A stretch of 64,000 bases of DNA from Amphritea japonica ATCC BAA-1530 (GTDB lineage: Bacteria > Pseudomonadota > Gammaproteobacteria > Pseudomonadales > Balneatricaceae): the NCBI RefSeq assembly GCF_016592435.1, contig NZ_AP014545.1, positions 1,454,693-1,518,692 of the forward strand. The letters run 5' to 3'. The translations under genes were made by a program, and so were the position numbers. This document shows, piece by piece, positions 7,932 through 17,405 of the stretch (position 1 is the stretch's first letter; every line of letters begins with the position of its first letter). The notes beneath the pieces were generated by a model that saw only the letters and a list, made by a program, of their open reading frames with translations, was not told the origin of the DNA and searched no databases.

Positions 7932-10685
7932 TTATTTTTTATTCTGTGGTCCATGAATGAGTTTCTTCTCCAGTTCCACGGCCAGAAAGAGTATGAAGCC
8001 GACGAGTAATATTCTTCCCCAGGCGGCAGCGTCAATGCTAACGGTATGGAAGAAAAGCTGCATAATGGGTAAATAAGTAAAGAGTAGCTGGAAAAAGATT
8101 ACCAGCGCTATCGCGTAAAGGGCGTACGGATTACCCAGTATTCCATCCCGTGTTAATACTGATCGGGTGAGGAAACGTGAATTCAAAAGATAGAAAATCT
8201 CTAGAATGACTAAGGTATTAACGGCGATAGTACGCGCCGTATTAATATCGGTTCCGTTGCTCCGCTCCCATAGGAAGAGACCAAAGGTCCCGGCCACCAT
8301 GAGCAGAGATACAAACACAATACGCCAAACCATGAAGGGGGAGAGGATCGGGCTACGGGTATTGCGGGGTGGGCGTTGCATAACGCCGGGTTCAGTTGGC
8401 TCGAAGGTTAGCGACAACGCCAGCGTAACGGCGGTGATCATATTGACCCAGAGGATTTGTGCTGGTGTTACTGGCAGCAGTGTTCCCAGTGCGATGGCCG
8501 CCATCACTGTCAGTGCTTCACCGCCGTTAGTGGGTAAGATAAACAGAATAGATTTGCTGATGTTATCGAATACCGTGCGTCCCTCTTCTACCGCGTGAGT
8601 GATAGAGGCAAAGTTATCATCTGCCAGGACCATTTCGGAGGCCTCTTTGGCCGCTTCGGTGCCTTTAACACCCATGGCCGTACCGACATCGGCGCGTTTA
8701 AGAGAGGGTGCATCGTTTACCCCATCCCCGGTCATTGCAACCACATGATGGCGAGCCTGAAGAGCACTGACAATGCGCAGTTTGTGCTCGGGACTGGCCC
8801 GTGCAAAAACCTGGACACTTTCGACTTTGTCCTGGAGCTCTTCGTCTGTCATCTGTTCTATCTGGCTGCCTGTCAGCGTGTGTGGAGATTCAGTAATTCC
8901 CATCTGTAAGGCGATAGCCGTGGCAGTGGTAACATGGTCACCGGTAATCATTTTGACCTGTACACCGGCCTGGTGACACTCTGCCACCGCTTTTATCGCT
9001 TCTTCCCGTGGAGGATCAATAATGCCAACGACACCCAGTAGGGTCAGGTTATTACTGATATCGTTGAAGTGCAGAATTCTATGTGCTTCCGTGACCTCTA
9101 GCTGCGCCAAAGCTAAGGTTCTTTTCCCCTGACGGGCAATCAATTCTTGCTGAAGGTTCCAGTAATCTGCATCTAAATTCACATTATCCTCACCCACTTT
9201 TTGCCAGTGACAACGGGGTAAAATGGCTTCGATTGCGCCTTTTACATAGATTATCCCGTTACCCAGGTGGTCATGGTGCAGAGTCGCCATAAAGCGGTGC
9301 TCAGACTCAAATGGAATGAGGTCATCTCTGGGCATGGTCAAATGCAATTCTTGCAGATTAATACCAGATTTGGCCCCCATCACCAGCAAAGCGCCTTCAG
9401 TCGGATCGCCTTCAATAGTCCAGTCTTCATCTCTTTGTGTTAACTGTGCGTCATTACACAGGACGGCGGCCCGACAGAGTTGTTGAAATTCATCAAACTC
9501 TTTAAGATTCAGATCCTTATTCTCGCAACTGAAGGTGCCATGAGGGTTATAACCCACGCCACTGATATCGGCACTGCAGCGGGCTGAGGTAACCGTAGTA
9601 ACAGTCATCTCGTTGCGGGTCAGTGTGCCGGTTTTATCGGAGCAGATAACAGAGACTGAGCCTAATGTTTCAACGGCGGGGAGACGGCGGATGATCGCAC
9701 GGCGATTAGCCATACGCTGAACCCCGATTGCCAGAGCGATCGTTATGACCGCCGGTAAGCCCTCAGGTATCGCTGCAACTGCAAGACCGACTGCTGCGAG
9801 GAACATATCCCCCAAGGCGTAATCTCTGACAAGATAGCCAAATGCCATGGTGGCCAGAGCGATCAGCAATATAGCTCCGGTCAGCCAGCGGGCAAAACTA
9901 TCCAGCTGTCGAGTTAAGGGGGTGGTGAGTGTGTGAACCTCTGCCAGAAGGGTGCTGATGCGACCGATCTCAGTTGCTGCACCGGTAGCAATGACAGTAC
10001 CCATACCTTGTCCATGGGTAACCAGCGTACCGGAAAAAGCCAGGTTCGTTCTATCGCCTAAATCAGCATCAGAGGCTACCGGGTTAGTTTGTTTTAAAAC
10101 CGGTACGGACTCTCCGGTAAGCAGTGCTTCCTCAATATTCAGCTCTTTTAGCTTAAAGAGCTGAAGATCTGCCGGAACCCTGTCGCCTGACTGGATAAAA
10201 ACCACATCGCCAGGTACCAGTTCTTCCGCTGGAATCTGTTTGCGTTGTCCATGGCGAATTACAACGGCTTGTTGAGACAGCATATGACGTACGGCATCAA
10301 TGGCTTTTTCAGCTTTACCTTCCTGGATGAAACCCACTAAAGCGTTGATAATAACGACGGCGATAATAACGCCGGAATCGACGCTGTGCCCAAGTAGTGC
10401 TGTCACTATGGCTGCAACTAAAAGTACATAGATAAGAACGTTATGAAACTGTGACAGAAGCCGGGTTAATCCACTACGGCGGGGCGGGGCGGGTAAACGG
10501 TTCTCCCCAAACTTCTTCAAACGCGCAGCAGCCTGTTCTTCACTCAGGCCCTGATCTGAAGTATCTAGCTTTCCAGTTACCTGTTCGGGGCTATAGCTGT
10601 GCCAGTCTGTCGGTGTTTGAATAGATGTTTGAGTATCGAGAGTATCGAGAGTGTCGAGAGTGTCGAGAGTGTCGAGAGTGTCCAT
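7932..10685 (-). CDS. P-type cation-transporting ATPase (type II, SERCA/PMA-like)
   Basis: ATP-driven ion pump of the inner membrane. Visible in order: N-terminal cation-ATPase domain, actuator loop LLTGESVPV, TM4 motif AAIPEGLPAVI, phosphorylation site CSDKTGTLTRNEM, nucleotide-binding domain, ITGDHVTTA and the hinge GDGVNDAPSLKRAD, then C-terminal helices. This is type II, but the TM6 segment reads VNMITAVTL where Ca2+ pumps have VNLVTD, so one Ca2+-binding Asp is missing and the ion is uncertain. The start at 10685 is preferred (TAAGGA eight bases upstream) over a GTG at 10712, giving 917 residues. The N-terminus begins with repeated Asp-Thr-Leu units encoded by a 9-bp tandem repeat. Confidence 0.93.
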   Translation of the reverse strand: MDTLDTLDTLDTLDTLDTQTSIQTPTDWHSYSPEQVTGKLDTSDQGLSEEQAAARLKKFGENRLPAPPRRSGLTRLLSQFHNVLIYVLLVAAIVTALLGHSVDSGVIIAVVIINALVGFIQEGKAEKAIDAVRHMLSQQAVVIRHGQRKQIPAEELVPGDVVFIQSGDRVPADLQLFKLKELNIEEALLTGESVPVLKQTNPVASDADLGDRTNLAFSGTLVTHGQGMGTVIATGAATEIGRISTLLAEVHTLTTPLTRQLDSFARWLTGAILLIALATMAFGYLVRDYALGDMFLAAVGLAVAAIPEGLPAVITIALAIGVQRMANRRAIIRRLPAVETLGSVSVICSDKTGTLTRNEMTVTTVTSARCSADISGVGYNPHGTFSCENKDLNLKEFDEFQQLCRAAVLCNDAQLTQRDEDWTIEGDPTEGALLVMGAKSGINLQELHLTMPRDDLIPFESEHRFMATLHHDHLGNGIIYVKGAIEAILPRCHWQKVGEDNVNLDADYWNLQQELIARQGKRTLALAQLEVTEAHRILHFNDISNNLTLLGVVGIIDPPREEAIKAVAECHQAGVQVKMITGDHVTTATAIALQMGITESPHTLTGSQIEQMTDEELQDKVESVQVFARASPEHKLRIVSALQARHHVVAMTGDGVNDAPSLKRADVGTAMGVKGTEAAKEASEMVLADDNFASITHAVEEGRTVFDNISKSILFILPTNGGEALTVMAAIALGTLLPVTPAQILWVNMITAVTLALSLTFEPTEPGVMQRPPRNTRSPILSPFMVWRIVFVSLLMVAGTFGLFLWERSNGTDINTARTIAVNTLVILEIFYLLNSRFLTRSVLTRDGILGNPYALYAIALVIFFQLLFTYLPIMQLFFHTVSIDAAAWGRILLVGFILFLAVELEKKLIHGPQNKK
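10636..10680 (-). repeat. 9-bp tandem repeat (five copies) encoding Asp-Thr-Leu units
   Basis: Five consecutive copies of TCGAGAGTG (one with final A) on the plus strand, lying directly after the start codon of the P-type ATPase. Because the unit is a multiple of three, gain or loss of copies would change only the length of the N-terminal DTL string, not the frame. Confidence 0.85.
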
Positions 10686-10839
10686 TGATGCATTCCTTAC
10701 TGTAGACAACACAGAATAAGAATAGCGACTAAAGAGGTAAAAAACGCTAACCCAGATCAGTTTGTTGAGCGCCTTTTAGAACGCGCTGGATTTCAGGAAA
10801 GAATACTGATCGGGGTCATAACTTTTTTAAAAGGGGCGT

Positions 10840-11205
10840 TTAGGCTTCATCAATCCAGTGAAGGGCTTGTAAAAACTGGCTTTCCGAAAAATGCTTTGCC
10901 TCACCAGTGATAAAAGCAGCACTGATCTTAACGGCCCAGTCCAGCCAGTTACCGCCGCCCACGACGGCAAGCCGGATAAAGTCATTGCCATGGCGAGTTC
11001 CCAGTTTGGCATCTTCCCACATAGCCCCGGCTTGCCAGCCCTTGAAATCAGGATCAAGATAGATAAGGCAGCGAACTTTTTGATGGGCTGCTGTTTTTTC
11101 TTCGATCAGAGGGATGAAAGTCTCTTGATAATCCTCTGATGTTAGCGTGCCTGTGGCTTGAAGCACTATGATATCTCCGGCTGTTTCCGGCAGAATATGA
11201 AGCAT
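10840..11205 (-). CDS. SpoIIAA-like STAS/SEC14-type domain protein
   Basis: A 121-residue single-domain protein of the SpoIIAA-like family, small cytosolic STAS-fold proteins of unknown role. The family pattern is visible: ATGTLTSEDYQETFIPLIEE at the N-terminus, a central LIYLDPDFKGWQAGAMWEDAKLG, and the C-terminal AAFITGEAKHFSESQFLQALHWI. The AAAGGAAA ribosome site supports the ATG at 11205. It is transcribed towards the ATPase gene but 155 bases away, and is divergent from the NlpC gene. Confidence 0.82.
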   Translation of the reverse strand: MLHILPETAGDIIVLQATGTLTSEDYQETFIPLIEEKTAAHQKVRCLIYLDPDFKGWQAGAMWEDAKLGTRHGNDFIRLAVVGGGNWLDWAVKISAAFITGEAKHFSESQFLQALHWIDEA

Positions 11206-11302
11206 CGGTATTTCCTTTAATCAGCAGACTGAATGGGGTGTAGTGTATCGGCGATGATTCTCCTGTCAAAAAATATTCAAAATTGCCGATACAGTAGCGA
11301 CT

Positions 11303-11773
11303 ATGACAAAAACTATTATTCTGATGTTGATACTCTGCCTGAGCGGTTGTGCTGCTCAGCCGCAGCGTATTGCTCAACCTGAGGTAATGTCTGCTGAAGG
11401 CGCCGAAGTAAGGCAGCGCTTGCTGGTTCAGTATCAAGAGTGGCAGGGTGTACCTTATCGGTTGGGCGGTACTGACAAGCGGGGAGTGGATTGTTCTGCC
11501 TTTACTCAGTTAACTTTCCGTGAACAGTTAGGTGTAGAGCTGCCCCGCACCACTGTGGATCAGGTGAAACAAGGGAAGCAAGTTTCGCTGGCGTTAATAA
11601 AGCCGGGAGACTTATTGTTCTATCGCAGCAGCATTAAAGTTCGCCATGTCGGTATTTATCTGGGCGAAGGTCAGTTTCTGCACGCTTCTACCAGTCGGGG
11701 GGTGATGATCTCTGAATTGGATAATCCTTATTGGGTTGAACATTTTTGGCAGGCTCGGCGACCAGATCTTTAA
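11303..11773 (+). CDS. NlpC/P60-family lipoprotein (Spr-like peptidoglycan hydrolase)
   Basis: Outer-membrane-anchored cysteine peptidase predicted to cut cross-linking peptides in peptidoglycan. Residues 1-17 form a lipoprotein signal ending in the lipobox LSGC, with Cys as the lipidation site. The NlpC/P60 core follows at about residues 38-150, with catalytic Cys in GVDCSAFTQ, His in RHVGIYL and a second His in FLHASTSRGV. At 156 residues it resembles E. coli Spr/MepS. It stands alone, divergent from the STAS gene. Confidence 0.92.
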   Translation: MTKTIILMLILCLSGCAAQPQRIAQPEVMSAEGAEVRQRLLVQYQEWQGVPYRLGGTDKRGVDCSAFTQLTFREQLGVELPRTTVDQVKQGKQVSLALIKPGDLLFYRSSIKVRHVGIYLGEGQFLHASTSRGVMISELDNPYWVEHFWQARRPDL

Positions 11774-11874
11774 GTCCATTTGATGGTTACACTTTCAGCA
11801 GAAGCGCTTTCTGCTTAAGTTCTTTCTGGTATAGTGTGGCGGCATTGTGAATGCCCTGAAACCTCCCAGCAGTA

Positions 11875-12363
11875 ATGAGCTATTTTTTAATGAATTATCA
11901 GCCAATAGAACAATATAAAAAGATCTGGATTTTTAAGCATAAAGATATGCCTGTCAGTGATGAGGATCTGGCTGAGATTAAACCTTTGACTGAAGCGCGA
12001 GCTGAACAGGTGTGGTCACAACAGATTAGTAAAGAGAACAGCCATCCGGAGCTTTTTGGTGAAGGTGACTGGGCGAACAAGAAACAGACCTGGCTGGAAA
12101 CCGATAACTGGCAAAAGCTCTGGGAGTCTGATGACCCGGCTTTACCGGAAATGCTGGCAGAGCACCTGCAATGGGATGAGTCTACCGTTATCTGGTTCTG
12201 TTATGAAAGCGAACATGTGATAGAAACCACCTGGGATGTATTTCGCCGCAACTGGAAGAATTTCCTGTTCTTCGATGATGGTCCCCTGTTGATTGGCCGT
12301 AAGCGTAAGCAGGTGGTGCAGTTTCATCAGACGGGAAACTATCGTATCGGAAATCGCAAGTAA
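11875..12363 (+). CDS. DUF2947 family protein
   Basis: A 162-residue soluble protein, acidic and rich in Trp, with no signal peptide. The sequence pattern YKKIWIFKHKDMPVSDEDL at the N-terminus and NWKNFLFFDDGPLLIGRKRKQVVQF near the C-terminus is what I recall for DUF2947, a family of marine gammaproteobacteria with no known function. It begins at the ATG at 11875, with only a weak ribosome site. Its neighbours give no functional hint. Confidence 0.75.
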   Translation: MSYFLMNYQPIEQYKKIWIFKHKDMPVSDEDLAEIKPLTEARAEQVWSQQISKENSHPELFGEGDWANKKQTWLETDNWQKLWESDDPALPEMLAEHLQWDESTVIWFCYESEHVIETTWDVFRRNWKNFLFFDDGPLLIGRKRKQVVQFHQTGNYRIGNRK

Positions 12364-12417
12364 GACCTCTATCGCCCATTTAGTATCAAATAAACCATTT
12401 TAATGATCTATAAACCG

Positions 12418-12433
12418 TCATCATGGATGATGA
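12418..12433. promoter_or_regulatory. Perfect inverted repeat TCATCAT-GG-ATGATGA upstream of endA
   Basis: Seven-base arms around a two-base centre, about 42 bases before the endonuclease I start. No T-run follows in either direction, so a protein-binding site is more likely than a terminator. The binding protein is unknown. Confidence 0.3.
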
Positions 12434-12475
12434 GTCATAGGGAGGGATTCCTATTGTTCTTTTTAAGGAATCTCA

Positions 12476-13249
12476 ATGTTCAAGCCGTTTCTGGTTGTTC
12501 TATGTACTTCGTTGTTTTCAATGTCAGCCGCTGCTGAACCACCCTCATCTTTTAGTAAGTCTAAACGTATTCTGACCGGGTTGTATCAAACGAACCCTGT
12601 GAGTTTTTATTGCGGTTGTGATTATCAGGCGAAAGGAAGGAAGCTCGTCCCCCAATGGGATAGCTGTGGGTATAGTCCGCGCAAAAATGCTAACCGGGCA
12701 GGCAGAATAGAATGGGAGCATGTTGTCCCAGCCTGGGCCTTTGGTCATCAGTTACAATGCTGGCAGAATGGTGGGCGTAAAGCCTGTAAAAAAGAAGCGG
12801 ATTTTCGTCGCATGGAAGCCGATTTACACAATCTGGTACCGGCGATTGGCGAGGTAAATGGTGACCGGTCAAACTATAGCTTTTCGATGTTAGAAGGTGA
12901 GCCTCGGGTCTATGGTCGCTGTGATATGGAGGTCGATTTCAAACGTCGTAAGGTTGAACCTCCATTAGGACGGCAGGGTGATATCGCCCGAACCTATTTC
13001 TATATGCGTGATCAGTATGGTTTGAAGATCAGCTCAAAGCAGGAAAAGTTATTTGCAGCCTGGCATAAACAGGATCCGGTTGATCGTTGGGAGTTGGATC
13101 GCAATCAAATGATCAGTGAAGTGCAGGGCAATAGTAACCCTTACGTGACTGAAGCCTTTTCAGAACAGCCTCAGAAAGCTAGTGTCCTCCCTGAAGACTC
13201 AAAAGAGTCATTGATTGATCGCATATTGACAAAACTCGGTAAGCTTTAA
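12476..13249 (+). CDS. endA: Secreted/periplasmic endonuclease I (EndA/Dns-like)
   Basis: Nonspecific nuclease that cuts DNA (and often RNA) in the periplasm or outside the cell. A signal peptide at residues 1-20 ends AAA-EPP. The catalytic beta-beta-alpha-metal region is visible as RIEWEHVVPAWAFGHQ followed by LHNLVPAIGEVNGDRSN, the endonuclease I signature with its histidine and metal-binding Asn. Several cysteines, including CGCDY and the C-Q-C pairs, probably form disulfides. The 257 residues slightly exceed E. coli EndA (235), with an extra C-terminal tail. It is a single gene with AAGGAATCTC before the ATG. Confidence 0.93.
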   Translation: MFKPFLVVLCTSLFSMSAAAEPPSSFSKSKRILTGLYQTNPVSFYCGCDYQAKGRKLVPQWDSCGYSPRKNANRAGRIEWEHVVPAWAFGHQLQCWQNGGRKACKKEADFRRMEADLHNLVPAIGEVNGDRSNYSFSMLEGEPRVYGRCDMEVDFKRRKVEPPLGRQGDIARTYFYMRDQYGLKISSKQEKLFAAWHKQDPVDRWELDRNQMISEVQGNSNPYVTEAFSEQPQKASVLPEDSKESLIDRILTKLGKL

Positions 13250-13381
13250 GCTGTGGGAAAGTTTTGTCTGAAACGTCAGAACTGTTGTACCCAGTTTGTG
13301 GTTTATATAAGCCGGAGGGCCGCTTTAACTGATATTCTGCAATCAGCCTATTTATCCTGAGTGTCCTTACCGGGGAATCTG

Positions 13382-14194
13382 ATGACAACATCCTATTATC
13401 GTACCGTTTTGGTCTACTTAGTCTTCGCTTCTTTGTGGATCTATTTTTCAGATGCGGTCGTAGCCAGCCTGTTTCATACCCCGGAGGGGATTACCCAGGC
13501 CCAGAATTTTAAAGGTCTGGGGTTTGTCGTTTGTACTTCTTTACTGCTTTTCTTTCTGATTCGCTCGGACTTTAATCGCATTAATGATGTTAATAAACAG
13601 TTGCGAAAAAGCTATGACCAGACTCTTGAGGGTTGGGTTCAGGTGATGGATATCCGTCATAAAGAAACCCGTGAACATAGCCTGCGGGTCACCCGGATGA
13701 CCGTTAAACTTGCAAGTTTGATGGGTATAGAGGGGGAAAAACTGACTTACATCGGCCGTGGCGCGATGATGCATGATGCGGGTAAGGTGGGTATTCCTGA
13801 TAGTATTTTGATTAAACCGGGTCCTCTGAATGAAGATGAGTGGGAGCTTATGAAACAGCACCCTGTGATTGCCCGTGACATGATGCAGGATATAGAGTTT
13901 CTTAAGCCGTCAATTGATATTCCCTACAGTCATCATGAACGTTGGAATGGCAGTGGTTACCCTGAAGGTCTGCAAGGAGATGCGATTCCTATTGCTGCCA
14001 GATTGTTTGCCATTATTGATGTCTGGGATGCGCTGTTGGAGAAGCGGGTTTATAAAGAGCCCTGGCCTGAGGATCAGGTACTGTTTTATCTGCAGGAGCA
14101 GGCGGGCATTCATTTCGACCCGCAGGTGGTTGATCTGTTTTTGGCTAATTATGAAGAAATTAAAGCTGCAGCACTTCAACCTTCTGTCTTTTAA
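13382..14194 (+). CDS. Membrane HD-GYP domain protein (predicted c-di-GMP phosphodiesterase)
   Basis: Predicted to hydrolyse cyclic-di-GMP. Two N-terminal membrane helices (about residues 8-26 and 45-62) are followed by an HD-GYP domain from about residue 85. The metal-binding HD is in MMHDAGKVGIPD and the HD-GYP signature reads HHERWNGSGYPEGL, so the catalytic residues are intact. The ATG at 13382 is chosen because GGGGA lies seven bases upstream; a GTG seven codons earlier is possible. It ends four bases from the convergent GGDEF-EAL gene, pairing two opposite c-di-GMP activities. Confidence 0.9.
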   Translation: MTTSYYRTVLVYLVFASLWIYFSDAVVASLFHTPEGITQAQNFKGLGFVVCTSLLLFFLIRSDFNRINDVNKQLRKSYDQTLEGWVQVMDIRHKETREHSLRVTRMTVKLASLMGIEGEKLTYIGRGAMMHDAGKVGIPDSILIKPGPLNEDEWELMKQHPVIARDMMQDIEFLKPSIDIPYSHHERWNGSGYPEGLQGDAIPIAARLFAIIDVWDALLEKRVYKEPWPEDQVLFYLQEQAGIHFDPQVVDLFLANYEEIKAAALQPSVF

Positions 14195-14198
14195 TGCA

Positions 14199-17100
14199 TC
14201 AGTTCGCCAGTGCTGTTTTCTGTTCGCTGAATTCAAGATACCAGTGTTCAAATTCGTCGGCAGTCATCGCTTTCGCGTAATAGAACCCTTGCACGTAGTC
14301 ACAATTGGCCTGGCGCAGCAGCTCTTGCTGTTCAAGTGTTTCAACACCCTCTGCGATGACTTTCAATCCAAGTGTATGTGCCATGACGATGATGGCATTA
14401 CAGAGCACCATATTATTAGTATCTGATTGTATTGTGCGAATAAAGTCCCGGTCTATCTTCAAAAAGTCGATGTCCAGTTGATTCAGGTGAGTTAACAAAG
14501 AGAAACCGGTGCCAAAATTGTCTAGCGTCACTTGTATGTTTGCTTCTCTGAGTTGCAATATTCGTTGCTTTGTTTCCGCGGATGAATCGGTCAACAGATG
14601 CTCTTTTATTTCGATACCGATGCAAGAGCAGGGAGCAGAGGTACTCTCTGGGAGTGTGTTATCACAACCGGACTCCCGGATGAGTTGAATCCAGCGCTCG
14701 GGTATGGAGCTGCCGACGTTGTTTTCGAAATGAGTGGCAGATGTATTTACACAAAGCTGCAGTTCCGGAGTAAGCGAAGAGCGCCACAGCAGAGCTTGTT
14801 GTAAAGCAGCTCTGAAACTCCAGTCATCTAACTCAACTATCAGACCGCTATCTTCCGCTTCCGGAATGAACTGAGAGGGGTGTAATAGTCCTTGAACAGG
14901 GTGGTTCCAACGAATCAGTGCTTCAGCTTTTATAACGTTTTGACTATGCAGATCGATAACCGGCTGGAAATAAAGTTGGAATTGAGATTCGTCGATTGCC
15001 CGACGAAGCTCTTTGATCAGGTTTGCCCGCTTAAGTGCGAGTGTCTGCATGCTGGGGGTAAAGTAATGTAATTTACTGCGTCCCGCTTCTTTGGCCGCAT
15101 ACATCGCCTGGTCAGCATTTTTAATCAGTTGTTCCGGATGCTCGCCATCCTGAGGATAGAGCGTTGCACCGATACTTGCCGAGATATGCAGGGATTCCTG
15201 GTTTATCTCAAAGGGGAGCTCCAGAGAGGTGAGTATCTTATTGGCCACCTGATCAACCTGAGCACTGTTGTCAATCTGTGGCAGTATAATGGTAAATTCA
15301 TCTCCCCCCAGCCGAGCGATGGTATCGCTACTGCGAACCAGTTCTCTGAATCGGTTTGCGACCTCTACCAGCAATTGGTCACCGACATTGTGTCCCAGTG
15401 AATCATTGACCTCTTTGAAGCGATCAAGGTCGAGGAAAAGAAGTGCCAGAGAGGTTTCGGAGCGGGAAGCCAGGCGGATCTCCTGAGCCAGACGATCCAT
15501 AAACATGCGTCGGTTAGGCAGGTTGGTAAGCGGATCAAAGTTTGCTTGTTTCCATATCAGCTCTTCGGTGCGTTTCTTTTCGGTAATGTCGGAGAAGGTA
15601 GCGATGCGTTGATAGATGCTACCGTCATCGTTGTATAGCGTATTGATGTTTAGCCAGGCGATATAAACATCCCCTTCTTTATGCCGGTTCCAGATCTCTC
15701 CTTGCCATTTGCCGGTTTTGCTAAGACTTTTTTGCATCTCTTTGTAGAACGGACTTTTATGAATACCGGAACGCAAAATAGCAGGAGAATGGCCTATCGC
15801 ATCTTCAGAAGAGTAACCAGTGATCTGGCTGAACGCATTATTAACTTTGGCAATCATACCTTGAGAGTCAACAATCATAATGGCGTCGTTGGCTTCAAAT
15901 GCTGCGGCGGCCATGTGCAATTGTTCTGTCTGCCGCTGCTTCTCAAAATTCAGATGAGTACCGGCGATACAGAGTGGATGGTTATTACGGCCAAAGCGGA
16001 TAGGTTTTCCCCGGCTTTGAACCCACAGCCATCTATTGTCATTAGTAAGAAGCCGGAACTCAATTTCGGCTGTGTGGTTATTGAGCATTTGTGGCAAAAA
16101 GTTGATATAGAAACGCACCTGATCTTCCGGGTGCATCAGCTTGCGGAATAATTTTCGGGTAAGCTGGAATGCCTGATCTTTAAAGCCGAGCATTTTATAA
16201 CACTGGCTATCCCAATGAATTGAGTCATCGGTTAGATCCCAGCTCCATAAGCCTGTCTCGGTCGCTTCCATGGTTAGCCGGTAACGTTCCTCAGACTCCT
16301 TAAGGGCGTGTTCGTAACGGTAGCGGGTGCGGTGTAACTGGTTGAACGCCTGGAGTAATTGCCCCACCTCATCGTGGCTACGAACCGTCAGGGTGTGTTC
16401 TGAAAGTTGTCCGTCCGCCATCATCCGAATTTCGCGAGAGGCCTGGGTTAACGGTGTTAGTAGCCGCCTTAAAAAGAAGGCGATTAAAGAGCCCATTACC
16501 AGAATGGTTATGATGCTAACCAGAACAATTTTATTGGTGAGTTGATTAATCGTGGCCATCGCTTTTTGCAGCGGGTAGGTCCGGATGACAATCCAGCCCA
16601 TTTTATCTATTTTAGCCGAAGCGTATAAGACGCTGTTCCCCAGAAGGTCCTGGCTAATGCCCGATGGGTTGCCAGCCAATACCGCTTCTATACAGCGGCA
16701 ATGTTTGTCTTTTAGATAGTTTTCCAGTGGCCTGCCAGCCTGGGTATCAGTGACAAAAATTTTCAGATTGGGGTCGATAATCATCATGCGACCGCCATCA
16801 CTGAAGGATTGTCGGGAAATCTCTTTAAGCAGATTGTCATCGGCTAGTACATTTACCCCAAAAATATAGCCGAGTACTTCATCTGTACCAGATAATATCG
16901 GGGAATTGATGGCAAACAGAGGTGTGTTTAGGCCTTTCCCGATGAGGGGTTTGGAAATAACAGTGGCTTTTCTACTACGGGCTTTTTTCAGATGCTGGCG
17001 GTCGGAAAAGTTTATGCCTGTACGGTTCGGTACCATCGGGTAATCAACAACAGAAATTCCCTGACGGTTAAGAACCACTATGCCACCATTAAACATCGAC

Positions 17101-17405
17101 TGGAGCTGGGTGTCCCGCTTGAGTGTTTCCTGAATTATCCCATTGGAGTGCAGTCGGGTTCTTGAATGGAGTGTGTCGGCAAATTTTTCCAGTTCGAGTA
17201 CGCGTTTTCGCAGAGCTGAATCCATCTGTCGCGAGACCATATCCACCATCGTTTGTTGTTGTTCAACTAATAAGTGGATGGAGTCGTGTTGGATATAACG
17301 AAAAATTAGCGTGGTGATCGCGATGGCTGAGATAAGAAAACCCGCCAGCGTCAGTATTAAGACCCGGTTATGCAGTGATGTCGGTAAAAAACGAAATAAA
17401 GCCAT
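14199..17405 (-). CDS. dCache-HAMP-PAS-PAS-GGDEF-EAL c-di-GMP sensor protein
   Basis: Large inner-membrane signalling protein of 1068 residues. Order: TM about 11-33, periplasmic double-Cache-like sensor to about 290, second TM, HAMP near 315-365, two PAS domains at about 375-620, GGDEF at about 625-790 and EAL at about 800-1055. The GGDEF site RLGGDEF and its inhibitory RxxD (RSSD) are intact, so it may make c-di-GMP. The EAL domain has AEALIRW, but the usual DDFG motif reads LDNFGTG and a Cys/Pro/Ser-rich insertion lies before the IEIKE strand, so phosphodiesterase activity is doubtful. It could instead act as a c-di-GMP sensor. Confidence 0.92.
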   Translation of the reverse strand: MALFRFLPTSLHNRVLILTLAGFLISAIAITTLIFRYIQHDSIHLLVEQQQTMVDMVSRQMDSALRKRVLELEKFADTLHSRTRLHSNGIIQETLKRDTQLQSMFNGGIVVLNRQGISVVDYPMVPNRTGINFSDRQHLKKARSRKATVISKPLIGKGLNTPLFAINSPILSGTDEVLGYIFGVNVLADDNLLKEISRQSFSDGGRMMIIDPNLKIFVTDTQAGRPLENYLKDKHCRCIEAVLAGNPSGISQDLLGNSVLYASAKIDKMGWIVIRTYPLQKAMATINQLTNKIVLVSIITILVMGSLIAFFLRRLLTPLTQASREIRMMADGQLSEHTLTVRSHDEVGQLLQAFNQLHRTRYRYEHALKESEERYRLTMEATETGLWSWDLTDDSIHWDSQCYKMLGFKDQAFQLTRKLFRKLMHPEDQVRFYINFLPQMLNNHTAEIEFRLLTNDNRWLWVQSRGKPIRFGRNNHPLCIAGTHLNFEKQRQTEQLHMAAAAFEANDAIMIVDSQGMIAKVNNAFSQITGYSSEDAIGHSPAILRSGIHKSPFYKEMQKSLSKTGKWQGEIWNRHKEGDVYIAWLNINTLYNDDGSIYQRIATFSDITEKKRTEELIWKQANFDPLTNLPNRRMFMDRLAQEIRLASRSETSLALLFLDLDRFKEVNDSLGHNVGDQLLVEVANRFRELVRSSDTIARLGGDEFTIILPQIDNSAQVDQVANKILTSLELPFEINQESLHISASIGATLYPQDGEHPEQLIKNADQAMYAAKEAGRSKLHYFTPSMQTLALKRANLIKELRRAIDESQFQLYFQPVIDLHSQNVIKAEALIRWNHPVQGLLHPSQFIPEAEDSGLIVELDDWSFRAALQQALLWRSSLTPELQLCVNTSATHFENNVGSSIPERWIQLIRESGCDNTLPESTSAPCSCIGIEIKEHLLTDSSAETKQRILQLREANIQVTLDNFGTGFSLLTHLNQLDIDFLKIDRDFIRTIQSDTNNMVLCNAIIVMAHTLGLKVIAEGVETLEQQELLRQANCDYVQGFYYAKAMTADEFEHWYLEFSEQKTALAN

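Noticed and set aside
10636..10680. Short tandem repeat considered as a CRISPR-like array
   Set aside because: Units are 9 bases with no spacers and lie within a reading frame; this is a coding tandem repeat.
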